DNA of 64,000 bases, taken from assembly GCF_001584335.1 (NCBI RefSeq), contig NZ_LSBB01000001.1:957563-1021562 (forward strand), written 5' to 3'. How positions within the stretch are numbered: the stretch's first letter is position 1; every line of letters starts with the position of its first letter. The notes beneath the pieces were generated by a model that saw nothing but the letters and a program-made list of their open reading frames with translations, searched no databases and was not told the origin of the DNA. The translations under genes were made by a program, and so were the position numbers. Below are positions 18,732-28,130 of the stretch, in pieces. This DNA comes from Bacillus atrophaeus. GTDB lineage: Bacteria > Bacillota > Bacilli > Bacillales > Bacillaceae.

Positions 18732-18982
18732 TTTTTCTTCCCCTCTTCTGATAGAGAAATAGATAAAATTTGTTTAATGATGGCATTTAGTGTTTCGTTC
18801 AGCTTATCCTGTCCGTATAATTCACGGGCTTCTTTCATTAATTTGGCTGTATCGTCCTCAAGCTGAATCAGCGGTTCATCTTTTTCCGATTCGTTATAAA
18901 ACTGAATAAATACATCCAGCCCTTCATTCATCCGGTCAATTGCAGCGCTTAGCTGTTCTTTCTCGTCACTTGTCATTTTCAT
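18728..18982 (-). CDS. mstX: Mistic (MstX), short form
   Basis: 84 residues from the ATG at 18982, beginning MKMTSDEKEQL; upstream GTG and ATG codons add only three residues. The sequence lines up with the part of B. subtilis Mistic that starts at its internal MKVTSEEKEQL. The extra N-terminal segment of the 168 protein (about 26 residues, as I recall) is absent here. Acidic, helical and without an obvious membrane helix, as is typical for Mistic, which nevertheless associates with membranes. It sits directly upstream of yugO and overlaps it by 4 nt, matching the known mstX-yugO operon. Confidence 0.9.
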   Translation of the reverse strand: MKMTSDEKEQLSAAIDRMNEGLDVFIQFYNESEKDEPLIQLEDDTAKLMKEARELYGQDKLNETLNAIIKQILSISLSEEGKKK

Positions 18983-19114
18983 GATCATCACACCCGTGTG
19001 TCTTTTTTATTCAGTATGTCCCAGTTCTTGCGATGTGTTTCAAGAAATAGCGAAAACATATTAAACCCTTTTTCTCCATACACTAAAACAAACTAGACGC
19101 AGAGGATGGGAAAG

Positions 19115-19378
19115 ATGACGATCATACAAAGAACCATCACGATATTGATCGGTGCGCAGCTGATTGCTTTCGCAGTCATTTTAATTATTTTTGATCTGAA
19201 TGCGTATGACCATTTTCTCGGAGATTTTTCCTGGATTCGTTATATCAAGGAACTGAACGGAACGATCCCCTTTTTTTTGCTGATGGGCGGCCTGTTCTGT
19301 TTGCTTCTCGGTTTTTGCTTCCCTGCGAGAAAAAGGAAGCGCATTTCTGTACATGGCAAAGAAAACTCATTAAAATAA
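19115..19378 (+). CDS. Small two-helix membrane protein, unidentified
   Basis: 87 residues from the ATG behind GAGGATGGG; an in-frame ATG three codons earlier is the alternative. Two hydrophobic segments (about 8-28 and 50-70) are separated by FDLNAYDHFLGDFSW, with a basic C-terminal tail. I do not recognise a functional family with confidence. It lies between mstX and yugP, about 45 nt upstream of yugP in the same direction, so the two may be co-transcribed. Confidence 0.65.
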   Translation: MTIIQRTITILIGAQLIAFAVILIIFDLNAYDHFLGDFSWIRYIKELNGTIPFFLLMGGLFCLLLGFCFPARKRKRISVHGKENSLK

Positions 19379-19421
19379 TCTAAAAAGAAATGTCGATCAA
19401 TATAAAAAGGAAGATGATAAT

Positions 19422-20099
19422 ATGCTGTTTATATTTTTAACAATTGCCGCATTGGGATTGTCGTTTTGGGCACAATTTAAAGTGAAGAGCAACTTTGAAA
19501 AATATTCAAAAGTCGAAGCCTCCAGTCAGCGTACAGGGGCAGAAACGGCAAGACGGATTCTTGATTTGAACGGTCTTTATGATGTGCCGGTAGAACCGGT
19601 AAGAGGCGCTTTGACAGACCATTACGACCCGACGAAACGGGTGGTGCGTTTATCCGAGCCGGTCTATTACGGCCGCTCGATTTCCGCCATTTCCGTTGCT
19701 TCCCATGAAGTCGGACATGCCTTGCAGCATCAGGAATCGTATGGTGCGCTTGTGCTGAGACACAAAATCTTTCCCGTCGTGAATTTTGCTTCCGGTGTGG
19801 CCCCTTTGCTATTCCTAGGCGGCATGCTTCTAGGCAGCTTGAATTTAATCGGCCTTGGAATTATTCTTTTTTCCGCCGCCGTCTTTTTTCAGCTTATTAC
19901 TCTGCCGGTCGAATTTAATGCAAGCTCACGCGCGAAACAGATTATCGTGTCAGAAGGAATCATTCGAAACAGCGAAGAACATGGCGTGAATAAAGTGCTG
20001 AATGCCGCCGCTTTGACCTATGTGGCAGCCGCGCTTGTGTCATTGTTTGAGCTGCTCCGATTTGTGATGATCTTCTTAAACGGTCGTAATGAGAACTAA
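19422..20099 (+). CDS. yugP: Membrane zinc metallopeptidase YugP
   Basis: 225 residues. N-terminal membrane helix, then the zinc-binding HEXXH motif in VASHEVGHALQH (about residue 90), further hydrophobic segments around 110-165 and a C-terminal helix. It belongs to a family of neutral zinc metallopeptidases of the membrane; substrates are unknown. The ATG follows AAAAGGAAG. A strong terminator follows within 40 nt. Confidence 0.85.
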   Translation: MLFIFLTIAALGLSFWAQFKVKSNFEKYSKVEASSQRTGAETARRILDLNGLYDVPVEPVRGALTDHYDPTKRVVRLSEPVYYGRSISAISVASHEVGHALQHQESYGALVLRHKIFPVVNFASGVAPLLFLGGMLLGSLNLIGLGIILFSAAVFFQLITLPVEFNASSRAKQIIVSEGIIRNSEEHGVNKVLNAAALTYVAAALVSLFELLRFVMIFLNGRNEN

Positions 20100-20102
20100 C
20101 GT

Positions 20103-20144
20103 TAAGGAGGTGGCCCCTTACCATTTGTGGTAAGGGCTTTTTTT
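20103..20144 (+). terminator. Terminator/leader switch between yugP and yugS
   Basis: CCCTTACCA/TGGTAAGGG stem with a 4-nt loop, followed by T7, sits immediately before the yugS start. The 5' arm can alternatively pair with TAAGG at 20103-20107. The 3' arm contains the TAAGGG that appears to be the yugS ribosome site, and the T-run runs into the TTG start codon. Confidence 0.7.
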
Positions 20145-21432
20145 GCTTATATTAAATATCGCTCTGATTATTTTATTAATCGGCTTAACCGCTATTTTCG
20201 TCGCTGCTGAATTTGCGATTGTGAAAATACGCGGATCGAAAATCAGCCAGCTTGTAGAAAGCGGCGACAGCCGGGCGATTGCGGCGCATAAAGTCATTTC
20301 GAATCTTGACGAATATTTATCCGCCTGCCAGCTCGGCATTACGATAACGGCTCTCGGCCTTGGGTGGCTCGGAGAACCGACTGTCGAACGGATCCTTCAC
20401 CCTGTGTTTGCGCTTATCGGGATGCCTGGATCTATCACTCATATCGTGACATTTATTGCGTCATTTATCGTCATTACATTTTTGCACGTCGTGATTGGCG
20501 AGCTGGCTCCAAAGACCATCTCCATTCAAAAAGCGGAGGCTGTCAGCCTGTGGACAGCCAAACCGCTCATTGTGTTTTACAAAGTGATGTATCCGTTTAT
20601 TAAAGCTTTAAACGGGTCCGCGCGTTTTTTAGTCAAGCTGTTCGGCTTCCATTCGGTGAAGGAGCATGAGGTGGCGATCAGTGAGGAAGAATTGAGGCTG
20701 ATCCTTTCAGAAAGCTATAAAAAGGGAGAAATCAACCAATCTGAATTCCGGTACGTCAATAAAATATTTGAATTTGATAATCGCGTGGCCAGGGAAATTA
20801 TGATACCGAGAACGGAAATGGCAACGATTTCAATTGATCAAACCATTGACGAAGCGATTCATTCAATCATAAACGAACGATATACGCGTTACCCCGTGAT
20901 AAAAGAAGATAAAGACCATATTATCGGCATTATAAACAGTAAAGACACGTTTAAAGCGTTTTTTCTCGGACAGTCGATTAAACTGAGCCAATTAACGCGG
21001 CCTGTTATCAGAGTCATTGAAAGCATTCCTGTTCAAGAGCTGCTGATCCGTATGCAGAAAGAACGGATTCATATGGCGATTCTCGTCGATGAATACGGAG
21101 GAACCGCAGGGCTTGTCACCGTCGAGGATATCTTAGAAGAAATCGTCGGAGAGATTCGGGATGAATATGATCAGGATGAAATGCCGCACATCGTGAAAAA
21201 AGGCGAGCACCATTATATTATGGATGGCAAGGCTTTAATAGACGAAGTAAATGAGCTGCTTGATATCGCCATTGAAAATGAGGAGATTGACACAATTGCG
21301 GGCTGGCTTCTGACACAAAAAATGGAACTGAAAAACGGCGATGTCTTTTATACGGAAGGGTGCGAATTTAAAGTTCTCGATGCTGAAGATCATCACATCC
21401 GGTTTGTAGAAATTAAAAAAACAGATTTTTAA
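20143..21432 (+). CDS. yugS: CNNM/CorC-type membrane protein with CBS domains (YugS, hemolysin C family)
   Basis: 429 residues: a CNNM (DUF21) transmembrane domain (about 1-195) with ISNLDEYLSACQLGITITALGLGW, a CBS pair (about 215-335) with MIPRTEM and the VDEYGGTAGLVTVEDILEEIVG block, and a C-terminal CorC/HlyC domain. Relatives take part in Mg2+ or Co2+ homeostasis; which ion YugS handles is not established. The only usable start in frame is a TTG right after a terminator-like hairpin, so expression may be controlled in the leader. Confidence 0.88.
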   Translation: MLILNIALIILLIGLTAIFVAAEFAIVKIRGSKISQLVESGDSRAIAAHKVISNLDEYLSACQLGITITALGLGWLGEPTVERILHPVFALIGMPGSITHIVTFIASFIVITFLHVVIGELAPKTISIQKAEAVSLWTAKPLIVFYKVMYPFIKALNGSARFLVKLFGFHSVKEHEVAISEEELRLILSESYKKGEINQSEFRYVNKIFEFDNRVAREIMIPRTEMATISIDQTIDEAIHSIINERYTRYPVIKEDKDHIIGIINSKDTFKAFFLGQSIKLSQLTRPVIRVIESIPVQELLIRMQKERIHMAILVDEYGGTAGLVTVEDILEEIVGEIRDEYDQDEMPHIVKKGEHHYIMDGKALIDEVNELLDIAIENEEIDTIAGWLLTQKMELKNGDVFYTEGCEFKVLDAEDHHIRFVEIKKTDF

Positions 21433-21435
21433 GGT

Positions 21436-21470
21436 AAAAACAGTCGCATATTACGCAATGCGGCTGTTTT
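21436..21470 (+). terminator. Terminator of yugS
   Basis: AAAAACAGTCGCAT/ATGCGGCTGTTTT stem-loop with one G-T pair. Confidence 0.85.
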
Positions 21471-21567
21471 CGGCGCGGTGAGCATTCGGGACAGAAATCT
21501 TCGGAGGCAGCGGGCAAGTCAATTTCTCAAAATGGGAATGTTCAAGTCAAATAACACTTTTATTATC

Positions 21568-21597
21568 AGTCTCTTGCAAATAGCGAGAGACTTTTTT
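21568..21597 (+). terminator. Orphan intrinsic terminator upstream of yugT
   Basis: AGTCTCTTGC/GCGAGAGACT stem followed by T6. It lies about 100 nt after the yugS terminator and 75 nt before yugT, with no gene between. It could end a small RNA or act as an attenuator for yugT. Confidence 0.7.
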
Positions 21598-21671
21598 CTG
21601 AAAAAAGAATGCTTCTTAGCCTTTTTTCTCCATATCATATAATAACCGTACTATGAGTAAGGAGTGGTTTC

Positions 21672-23333
21672 ATGGAAAAGGCTTGGTGGAAAGAAGCGGT
21701 GGTATATCAAATCTATCCCCGCAGCTTCAAGGATTCGAATGGGGATGGAATCGGCGATATCAACGGGATCAGATCAATGCTGCCTTACATAAAAGACTTG
21801 GGGGCGGATGTCATCTGGATATGTCCGGTCTTTGACTCGCCCAATGCGGATAACGGATATGATATAAGGGATTACAAAAAGATTTTAACTGAGTTTGGAA
21901 CCATGGATGATCTTGATAGCCTGCTTAATGAAATACACGAGCTTGGCATGAAGCTGATTATCGACCTTGTCGTCAACCATACGAGTGATGAGCATCCGTG
22001 GTTCATTGAGTCACGCTCGGCCTTAGACTCCGAAAAAAGGGACTGGTACATCTGGAAAGATGGAAAAAACGGCAAAGAACCGAACAACTGGGAAAGCATT
22101 TTCAGCGGATCAGCCTGGCAGTACGATCAAACGACAGACCAATACTATCTCCATCTGTTTGACAAAAAGCAGCCGGATCTGAATTGGGAAAACCAAAACA
22201 TGCGGTTTGCCGTTTATGAAATGGTGAATTGGTGGCTGGACAAAGGAATTGACGGATTTCGGGTGGACGCCATTTCTCATATCAAGAAAAAGAAAGGGCT
22301 TCCCGATCTGCCGAATCCCGAGGATCTTCCATATGTCCCCTCTTTTCCGTACCATATGAACGTGGAAGGGATCATGGATTTTTTAAAAGAACTGAAAAAA
22401 GAAACGTTTTCCCGCTATCCGATCGTGACAGTCGGAGAGGCGAATGGCGTTACGGCGGACGAAGCAGCGGATTGGGCCGGAGGAAAATCCGGCATTTTTG
22501 ATATGATTTTTCAATTTGAACACCTTGGTTTGTGGGATATTGACGCAGATGAGCGCATTGATGTCGCGGAGTTGAAAAGGATTTTGTCTAAATGGCAAAA
22601 CAGTTTGGAAGGCGTAGGCTGGAACGCTCTCTTTATGGAGAATCACGATCAGCCCCGCTCGGTCTCCGCATGGGGAGACGATCAAACCTATGTAACTGAA
22701 AGCGCAAAAGCACTCGCCGCTATGTACTTTTTGATGAAAGGCACCCCGTTTATCTATCAGGGACAAGAAATCGGCATGACAAATGTGGCCTTTCCTTCAA
22801 TTGAAGATTACGATGACGTGGCGATGAAACGGTTATACGATATAGAGACGGCCAAAGGGGTTCCTCATAAAGAAGTGATGAAGATGATCTGGAAAAAGGG
22901 AAGAGATAACTCAAGAACTCCGATGCAATGGAATGAAAGCAAGTACGCAGGATTTTCGGATGCTCCCCCGTGGATCGGCATCAATGACAATTACACATGG
23001 CTGAATGCTAAATCACAAATGAAGGATAAGGCATCCGTTTATCATTTTTATAAAAATCTAATCGCACTTCGACGAAAACATGATGTATTTATTTACGGTT
23101 TGTACCAATTGCTTCTGCCGGAAGATAAACAAATCTTTGCTTACTTGCGAAAGAGCAATCGGCAAACCGCGCTTATCCTGACAAACCTGACGAAGACACC
23201 CGCTCTATACAGACATCCCGCCTATCCGTTAAGCTCAGATTCGCTCGTCTTATCGAACATCGAGACAACACATCATCAGCATACCACCTCAATCCTCTTA
23301 CAACCTTACGAGACAAGAATATACGTATGGTAG
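21672..23333 (+). CDS. yugT: Oligo-1,6-glucosidase / alpha-glucosidase YugT (GH13)
   Basis: 553 residues. GH13 motifs in order: region I DLVVNH, region II GFRVDAISH (nucleophile Asp about 199), region III with the acid/base Glu in VGEAN, region IV MENHDQPR. This set is typical of GH13 oligo-1,6-glucosidases, which are cytosolic and hydrolyse isomaltose-type alpha-1,6 linkages. No signal peptide is visible. The start follows AAGGAGTGG. No sugar transporter or regulator is adjacent. Confidence 0.92.
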   Translation: MEKAWWKEAVVYQIYPRSFKDSNGDGIGDINGIRSMLPYIKDLGADVIWICPVFDSPNADNGYDIRDYKKILTEFGTMDDLDSLLNEIHELGMKLIIDLVVNHTSDEHPWFIESRSALDSEKRDWYIWKDGKNGKEPNNWESIFSGSAWQYDQTTDQYYLHLFDKKQPDLNWENQNMRFAVYEMVNWWLDKGIDGFRVDAISHIKKKKGLPDLPNPEDLPYVPSFPYHMNVEGIMDFLKELKKETFSRYPIVTVGEANGVTADEAADWAGGKSGIFDMIFQFEHLGLWDIDADERIDVAELKRILSKWQNSLEGVGWNALFMENHDQPRSVSAWGDDQTYVTESAKALAAMYFLMKGTPFIYQGQEIGMTNVAFPSIEDYDDVAMKRLYDIETAKGVPHKEVMKMIWKKGRDNSRTPMQWNESKYAGFSDAPPWIGINDNYTWLNAKSQMKDKASVYHFYKNLIALRRKHDVFIYGLYQLLLPEDKQIFAYLRKSNRQTALILTNLTKTPALYRHPAYPLSSDSLVLSNIETTHHQHTTSILLQPYETRIYVW

Positions 23334-23338
23334 CCAGG

Positions 23339-23364
23339 CTCCAGTTTCATACTGGAGTTTTTTT
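23339..23364 (+). terminator. Terminator of yugT
   Basis: CTCCAGT/ACTGGAG stem followed by T7. Confidence 0.85.
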
Positions 23365-23451
23365 GTGAATTAAGTTTATGACCGCAAATTTACAGGAAAA
23401 AAAGAAGATAGAACGAATAATCAAGTAGATAGAAGTGAAAGGGGAGAAAAC

Positions 23452-23850
23452 ATGCTGAAACAATTGCAGATTAACACGGAAAAACGGGATGAAATGCTTG
23501 ATATCACTCATGAAGCTGAAGCATTTCTGCAAGAAACCGGAGTGAAAAGCGGCACGGCGCTAATCTACTGCCCTCATACGACAGCCGGCATTACGATAAA
23601 TGAAAATGCCGATCCTGATGTAAAAAAAGACATGCTTAGAAGATTCGATGAGGTATATCCGTGGGAACACGAACTTGACCGCCATATGGAAGGAAATACG
23701 GCAGCCCATTTGAAATCAAGTACAGTCGGGGCTTCCCAGCATGTCATCATCGAAAACGGCCGCTTGCTGCTCGGTACATGGCAAGGCATTTATTTTTGCG
23801 AATTCGACGGCCCGAGAACCCGGACATGCTATATCAAAATAACGGGATAA
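23452..23850 (+). CDS. yugU: YjbQ/UPF0047 family protein YugU
   Basis: 132 residues with the UPF0047 signature [16 protein letters not shown] and a C-terminal [15 protein letters not shown]. Homologues show weak thiamin-phosphate synthase activity in vitro; the true role is unresolved. The ATG follows AAAGGGGAG. The next gene starts 16 nt downstream, so the two form an operon. Confidence 0.85.
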   Translation: MLKQLQINTEKRDEMLDITHEAEAFLQETGVKSGTALIYCPHTTAGITINENADPDVKKDMLRRFDEVYPWEHELDRHMEGNTAAHLKSSTVGASQHVIIENGRLLLGTWQGIYFCEFDGPRTRTCYIKITG

Positions 23851-23866
23851 ACAGGAGGCTTTGCCC

Positions 23867-24892
23867 ATGAAGGAATGGATGAATATTTTATCGCTGACAA
23901 AGCCTGTCATACAGGCTCCGATGGCCGGCGGGCTTGTCACGCCACGTCTTGCCGCCGCCGTCTCTCGTGAAGGAGCGCTTGGAAGCCTTGCGTCAGGCTA
24001 TCTCAGCCCGCAAGTTCTGGAAAAGCAAATAGCTGAGATGCAGGCGTTAACAAGCCGCTCTTTTCAGGTGAATGTATTTGTCCCTGAATCGAGAGAAACA
24101 CCGGACGAAAAGGCACTGGAGAAATGGAAAACCAGCATACCGCTGGCAGAACAGGCTCCGCCGATGACCACTGAGGAGCAGGATTGGGAAGATTTTTATG
24201 AGAAAATAAAGCTTATCATCAAATATAAGGTAAAAGCATGCTCATTCACATTCGGGATGCCGCCCGCTGCCACGGTGCGGGAGCTAAAGGACAATGGCTG
24301 CTTTCTCATTGGCACGGCCACATCAATAGAGGAAGCTGTTGCCCTTGAAGAACGGGGAATGGATATGATCGCGCTGCAAGGAAGCGAAGCGGGAGGACAT
24401 CGCGGCACCTTTCTGCCGGCAAAAGGTGAATCCTCTCTGGGCTTGATAGCATTCATTCCGCAGGCGGCTGATGCCGTTAACGTTCCTGTCATCGCGGCCG
24501 GAGGGATTTTTGACCGCCGTGGAGTACAGGCTGCTGAAATCCTCGGCGCTCAAGGAGTTCAGGTTGGAACCGCATTTCTTATGTGTGCAGAAAGCGAAGC
24601 ATCAAGAATATACAAACGGGAACTGCTTGCCGCTCATGGCACGGATACTCGGCTGACCTCATTGTTTTCAGGAAAACCGGCAAGGGGGATCGTCAATGAG
24701 TGGATGAAGCAAAAACAGTCAGAAGAGGCGGACACATTGCCTTATCCTCTTCAGAACACTTTAACAAAGCCGATGCGCCAAAACGCGGCCGCTCAGCAAG
24801 ATTCCGGGCATATATCCCTGTGGGCCGGACAATCAGCAGGAGGCCTGCATGCTGCGACAGATGTGAAAACCTTATTAGACCAACTCTGCTAA
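23867..24892 (+). CDS. Nitronate monooxygenase / NPD-family flavoprotein (YrpB-like)
   Basis: 341 residues from the ATG behind CAGGAGG. FMN-dependent 2-nitropropane dioxygenase-type TIM barrel: QAPMAGGLVTPRLA at the N-terminus, LQGSEAGGHRG (about 168-178, with the catalytic His) and IAAGGIFDRRGV (about 210) for phosphate binding. It resembles B. subtilis YrpB closely. It oxidises nitronates or acts as an enoyl reductase-type flavoprotein; the substrate cannot be told from sequence. It is coupled to yugU here, whereas in B. subtilis 168 yrpB lies elsewhere as far as I recall. Confidence 0.85.
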   Translation: MKEWMNILSLTKPVIQAPMAGGLVTPRLAAAVSREGALGSLASGYLSPQVLEKQIAEMQALTSRSFQVNVFVPESRETPDEKALEKWKTSIPLAEQAPPMTTEEQDWEDFYEKIKLIIKYKVKACSFTFGMPPAATVRELKDNGCFLIGTATSIEEAVALEERGMDMIALQGSEAGGHRGTFLPAKGESSLGLIAFIPQAADAVNVPVIAAGGIFDRRGVQAAEILGAQGVQVGTAFLMCAESEASRIYKRELLAAHGTDTRLTSLFSGKPARGIVNEWMKQKQSEEADTLPYPLQNTLTKPMRQNAAAQQDSGHISLWAGQSAGGLHAATDVKTLLDQLC

Positions 24893-24923
24893 ACCTAAGG
24901 CGAATCAACGGAGGTGACTGCTA

Positions 24924-25178
24924 ATGAATATCCTTCAGTATTCGTATAAAAAAAGAGGAGAAATACAATTTGTATTTGAAGGCTGGCCTCATTCTAAAGT
25001 AATCATGGCGCCGATCAAAGGTTATTATTTTGTCCGCTTGATCAGATGGAGCGGACGCGATCCGATCGTCACAAGGCATGACCTTGAAAAGATGGAGTGG
25101 GCCGCGAATCAGTATCTTGGCACAGTCCCGTTCTACAGAAAAAGAAAAGCATTACAAATCCCATCGTCATCCCGATAG
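24924..25178 (+). CDS. Small hypothetical protein
   Basis: 84 residues, basic, mixed beta/alpha character, with [18 protein letters not shown] at the N-terminus. Supported by a strong GGAGGTG ribosome site 7-9 nt before the ATG and by a terminator immediately after the stop. It lies 31 nt downstream of the nitronate monooxygenase gene, so it is probably the third gene of that operon. I do not recognise a family. Confidence 0.65.
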   Translation: MNILQYSYKKRGEIQFVFEGWPHSKVIMAPIKGYYFVRLIRWSGRDPIVTRHDLEKMEWAANQYLGTVPFYRKRKALQIPSSSR

Positions 25179-25194
25179 ACGATGGGATTTTTTT
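25157..25194. terminator. Bidirectional terminator before tgl 3' end
   Basis: AATCCCATCGTC/GACGATGGGATT with A and T flanks; convergent genes share it. Confidence 0.85.
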
Positions 25195-25930
25195 AATGCA
25201 TCGTACGATAGAGAGATGGAATGTCCAGTCTTGTCGCTTGTGCAAGAAGGTAAGCGGACTGTACGGCGTCTTTTTTTCTAAAGGAATTCAGCTTTTCAAT
25301 GATTTTTTCACCGCTCAAAATGCCAAGGCCGTGGGCGAAATACTGATCCTTTTCTAATAAAATGACATTTTCCCCTCTCCACTGCGCTTTTTGCGGATTA
25401 AAGTCCGGATTATTAAAATATAAACAATCTCCTATTACAAAATCGCGGCCGGCTTCCGTGTAAATCGGCAGCTTTTCATAGTGCCAATCATAAAGCGTTA
25501 TTCTCTGGAAGTTCAAATCAAACCTGTCATCACCGATGGTTTTAAGTACGGCCATATAATAAATCACGACGATAGCGGTCGCACATTCAAACGCGTAAAA
25601 TGTCCCGTTTTCAAAAATATCCCGAATAGCCTTTGAAGGCGGCATTTTGTATTTCAACTCTAAAGCCCCTTCAGGCGAAACTCTCCAGAATGCCTTATTC
25701 CCATACGTTTTGACGAAGGTAGCGAATTTCGCGCCGCTTTGATGCAGCGCTCTGGCCGATGCCACGATGTTTTTGCGTATATTTAGTTCGAAAATAAGTT
25801 CAGCGACAGAATTGTAGTCAAACTGAATGGGTGAAGCGATCATCTCGTTTAGCAGCGGATGCAGACCCTCTTCAATCTGCCAGTTTGCCGTATCCTGGGG
25901 ACGGAGCCATTGTCCTGATACAATAATCAT
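25193..25930 (-). CDS. tgl: Protein-glutamine gamma-glutamyltransferase (spore-coat transglutaminase)
   Basis: 245 residues, equal in length to B. subtilis Tgl and clearly similar throughout. The catalytic Cys lies in FYAFECATAIVVIYY (about residue 116). It forms epsilon-(gamma-glutamyl)lysine cross-links between spore-coat proteins in the mother cell. The start follows TTAGGGGGG. A sigma-K-like -10 box lies upstream, as expected for a late mother-cell gene. Confidence 0.93.
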   Translation of the reverse strand: MIIVSGQWLRPQDTANWQIEEGLHPLLNEMIASPIQFDYNSVAELIFELNIRKNIVASARALHQSGAKFATFVKTYGNKAFWRVSPEGALELKYKMPPSKAIRDIFENGTFYAFECATAIVVIYYMAVLKTIGDDRFDLNFQRITLYDWHYEKLPIYTEAGRDFVIGDCLYFNNPDFNPQKAQWRGENVILLEKDQYFAHGLGILSGEKIIEKLNSFRKKDAVQSAYLLAQATRLDIPSLYRTMH

Positions 25931-25954
25931 CTAAAGCCCCCCTAAGCTTTTTTA

Positions 25955-25963
25955 TAAGATATG
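25955..25963 (-). promoter_or_regulatory. Sigma-K-type -10 element of tgl
   Basis: Read on the minus strand the sequence is CATATCTTA, matching the CATANNNTA -10 consensus of sigma-K, about 25 nt before the tgl start codon. The -35 (AC) is too short to judge. Confidence 0.5.
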
Positions 25964-26059
25964 CATCAAGCTTGGGCAATGAAAACTCTTTTCGGAGAGG
26001 CCCAAAAGTGAGATAACCGTAAAAAAGACGATCTTGATATTATAAAACTTTTTAAAGCA

Positions 26060-26067
26060 GCCGATAT
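26060..26067 (+). promoter_or_regulatory. Sigma-D-like -10 element of mcpB
   Basis: GCCGATAT resembles the sigma-D -10 GCCGATAA. TAAA occurs 13 nt upstream, slightly closer than the usual 14-16. Flagellar/chemotaxis genes are normally under this factor. Confidence 0.55.
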
Positions 26068-26100
26068 ATAATGTATCTAACCCCGAAGGAGCAACAATAC

Positions 26101-28089
26101 ATGAAGACATTTATTAATTGGCTTAGACGTCCGTCCATATCAAAGAAATTAATTATTTCCTTTTGCATCATCCTAATCATCCCGATTCTCATTTTAGAAT
26201 GGAGCTCATATCGCACGGCAAGCGGCACGCTCGATCAGGAAATCATGGGAAACGCAAAAAATAATGTCAACACATTCGATACAACCATTACGAATAATTT
26301 AGACGGCAAGGCGAAGGCGGTTTCTTATTTCAGTGAACTGCTGAAAGCCAAATCATTTGAAGGGAAAAACCAACAGCAGCTTGAAGAGAAATTCTCGCAA
26401 TATACCTCCATTAATGAAGATGTCGCCAGAATTTACGGAGGAGCGGAAGACGGCGCTTATGTACAAGCCCCGACAGAAAAAGTGCCGGACGGCTATGACC
26501 CGAGGGAACGCCCCTGGTACAAGGACGCGGTAAAGGCCGGCGGCACACTTATCGTGACTGACCCTTATGTAGCAGCCAATGACGGAAGCATGGTCATTAC
26601 GATCGCGCAAGAATTAAAAGACGGTTCAGGCGTTATCGCTATGGATATTACGATAGACCAGCTTCTTGCACAGATGAAACAAATCAAGATCGGTAAAAAA
26701 GGCTATGTCTTCATCGCAACTAAAAATAAAACGTATGTGGCCCATCGAGACCATAAATCAGGTGAAAAGCTGTCCGGCGATTGGGTAGCCGACATGTATG
26801 ATAATGACAGCGGGCAAGTACAATACAGCAAGAAAAATGAAGATAAAAAAATGGCCTTTACGACAAATAAACTGACAGGCTGGAAAATAGCCGGAACAAT
26901 GTATAAAAGTGAAATCGAAGAGGCCTCACAGCCGGTGCTTAATATGGGCATGATCGTACTTGCCGCCTCCATTCTCATTGGCGGAATCCTGATCATTTTC
27001 ATTGTCGGCTCAATCACAAGACCGTTAAAACGCCTCGTACAGTCGTCTCAAAAAATCAGCAGCGGCGATTTGACTGAAACGGTTCAAATCCGATCGAAGG
27101 ATGAACTAGGCGAGCTCGGCGATAGCTTTAACGAGATGGGAGAATCTTTACGCTCCTTGATCAGCGCCATTCAAGATTCTGTCGACAATGTCGCGGCTTC
27201 ATCTGAACAGCTTACAGCGTCCGCTTCGCAAACAAGCAAGGCGACTGAGCATATTACGATGGCGATTGAACAATTTTCGAACGGCAATGAAGATCAAAGC
27301 GAAAAAGTCGAGTCAAGCTCCAAGCAGCTGAGTATGATGAATGACGGTCTGCACCATATGACCCAAACCACATCAGCCGTTACAGAAGCTTCTTTGCAGT
27401 CCACAGAAATTGCGGGAACCGGAGAACAGCTTGTCCAGCAAACCGTCGGACAAATGAATTCCATAAATGAGTCAGTGCAGCAGGCTGAATCTGTGGTAAA
27501 AGGACTGGAAGGAAAATCAAAGGATATCACAAACATTTTGAGAGTCATAAACAGCATTGCCGATCAGACGAATCTGCTTGCGTTAAATGCGGCAATTGAA
27601 GCTGCAAGAGCCGGAGAGTATGGCCGGGGCTTCTCGGTTGTGGCGGAGGAAGTGCGCAAGCTTGCTGTCCAGTCAGCCGACTCTTCAAAAGAAATAGAAA
27701 AACTGATTCAAGAAATCGTTTCAGAGATTGAAAAATCATTGCATATGTTTAAAGCGGTGAATCAAGAAGTCCAATCCGGGCTTAGCATTACAGACGATAC
27801 AAAAGAAAGCTTCCAAAACATATTCGGCATGACAAATGAAATAGCCGGCAAGCTGCAAACGATGAATACCACAGCGGAGCAGCTTTCTGACAACTCACAG
27901 CACGTCACGTCAGCAGTCAGTGACATCGCGGACGTATCAAGAGAAAGTTCAGCAAGCATTCAGGACATCGCGGCATCAGCCGAAGAGCAGCTCGCGTCGA
28001 TGGAAGAGATCAGTTCCTCAGCGAATACGTTAGCGCAGATGGCAGAAGAACTGCGCGATTTAACAAAACGATTTAAAATAGAATCATAA
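26101..28089 (+). CDS. mcpB: Methyl-accepting chemotaxis protein McpB
   Basis: 662 residues from the ATG behind GAAGGAG (a TTG/ATG further upstream overlaps the promoter). TM1 about 16-36, an extracellular double-Cache domain about 40-280 with the ligand-pocket stretch [14 protein letters not shown]2 about 283-305, a HAMP domain and a long signalling coiled coil. The hairpin tip is [20 protein letters not shown]. In B. subtilis McpB is the asparagine receptor; the N-terminus ([16 protein letters not shown]) matches it best. It signals to CheA/CheW at the cell pole. Confidence 0.9.
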   Translation: MKTFINWLRRPSISKKLIISFCIILIIPILILEWSSYRTASGTLDQEIMGNAKNNVNTFDTTITNNLDGKAKAVSYFSELLKAKSFEGKNQQQLEEKFSQYTSINEDVARIYGGAEDGAYVQAPTEKVPDGYDPRERPWYKDAVKAGGTLIVTDPYVAANDGSMVITIAQELKDGSGVIAMDITIDQLLAQMKQIKIGKKGYVFIATKNKTYVAHRDHKSGEKLSGDWVADMYDNDSGQVQYSKKNEDKKMAFTTNKLTGWKIAGTMYKSEIEEASQPVLNMGMIVLAASILIGGILIIFIVGSITRPLKRLVQSSQKISSGDLTETVQIRSKDELGELGDSFNEMGESLRSLISAIQDSVDNVAASSEQLTASASQTSKATEHITMAIEQFSNGNEDQSEKVESSSKQLSMMNDGLHHMTQTTSAVTEASLQSTEIAGTGEQLVQQTVGQMNSINESVQQAESVVKGLEGKSKDITNILRVINSIADQTNLLALNAAIEAARAGEYGRGFSVVAEEVRKLAVQSADSSKEIEKLIQEIVSEIEKSLHMFKAVNQEVQSGLSITDDTKESFQNIFGMTNEIAGKLQTMNTTAEQLSDNSQHVTSAVSDIADVSRESSASIQDIAASAEEQLASMEEISSSANTLAQMAEELRDLTKRFKIES

Positions 28090-28090
28090 G

Positions 28091-28130
28091 AAAAAACAGC
28101 ACTTTCCCGAGATGGGAGGTGCTGTTTTTT
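28091..28130 (+). terminator. Terminator of mcpB
   Basis: AAAAAACAGCAC/GTGCTGTTTTTT stem-loop. Confidence 0.9.
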
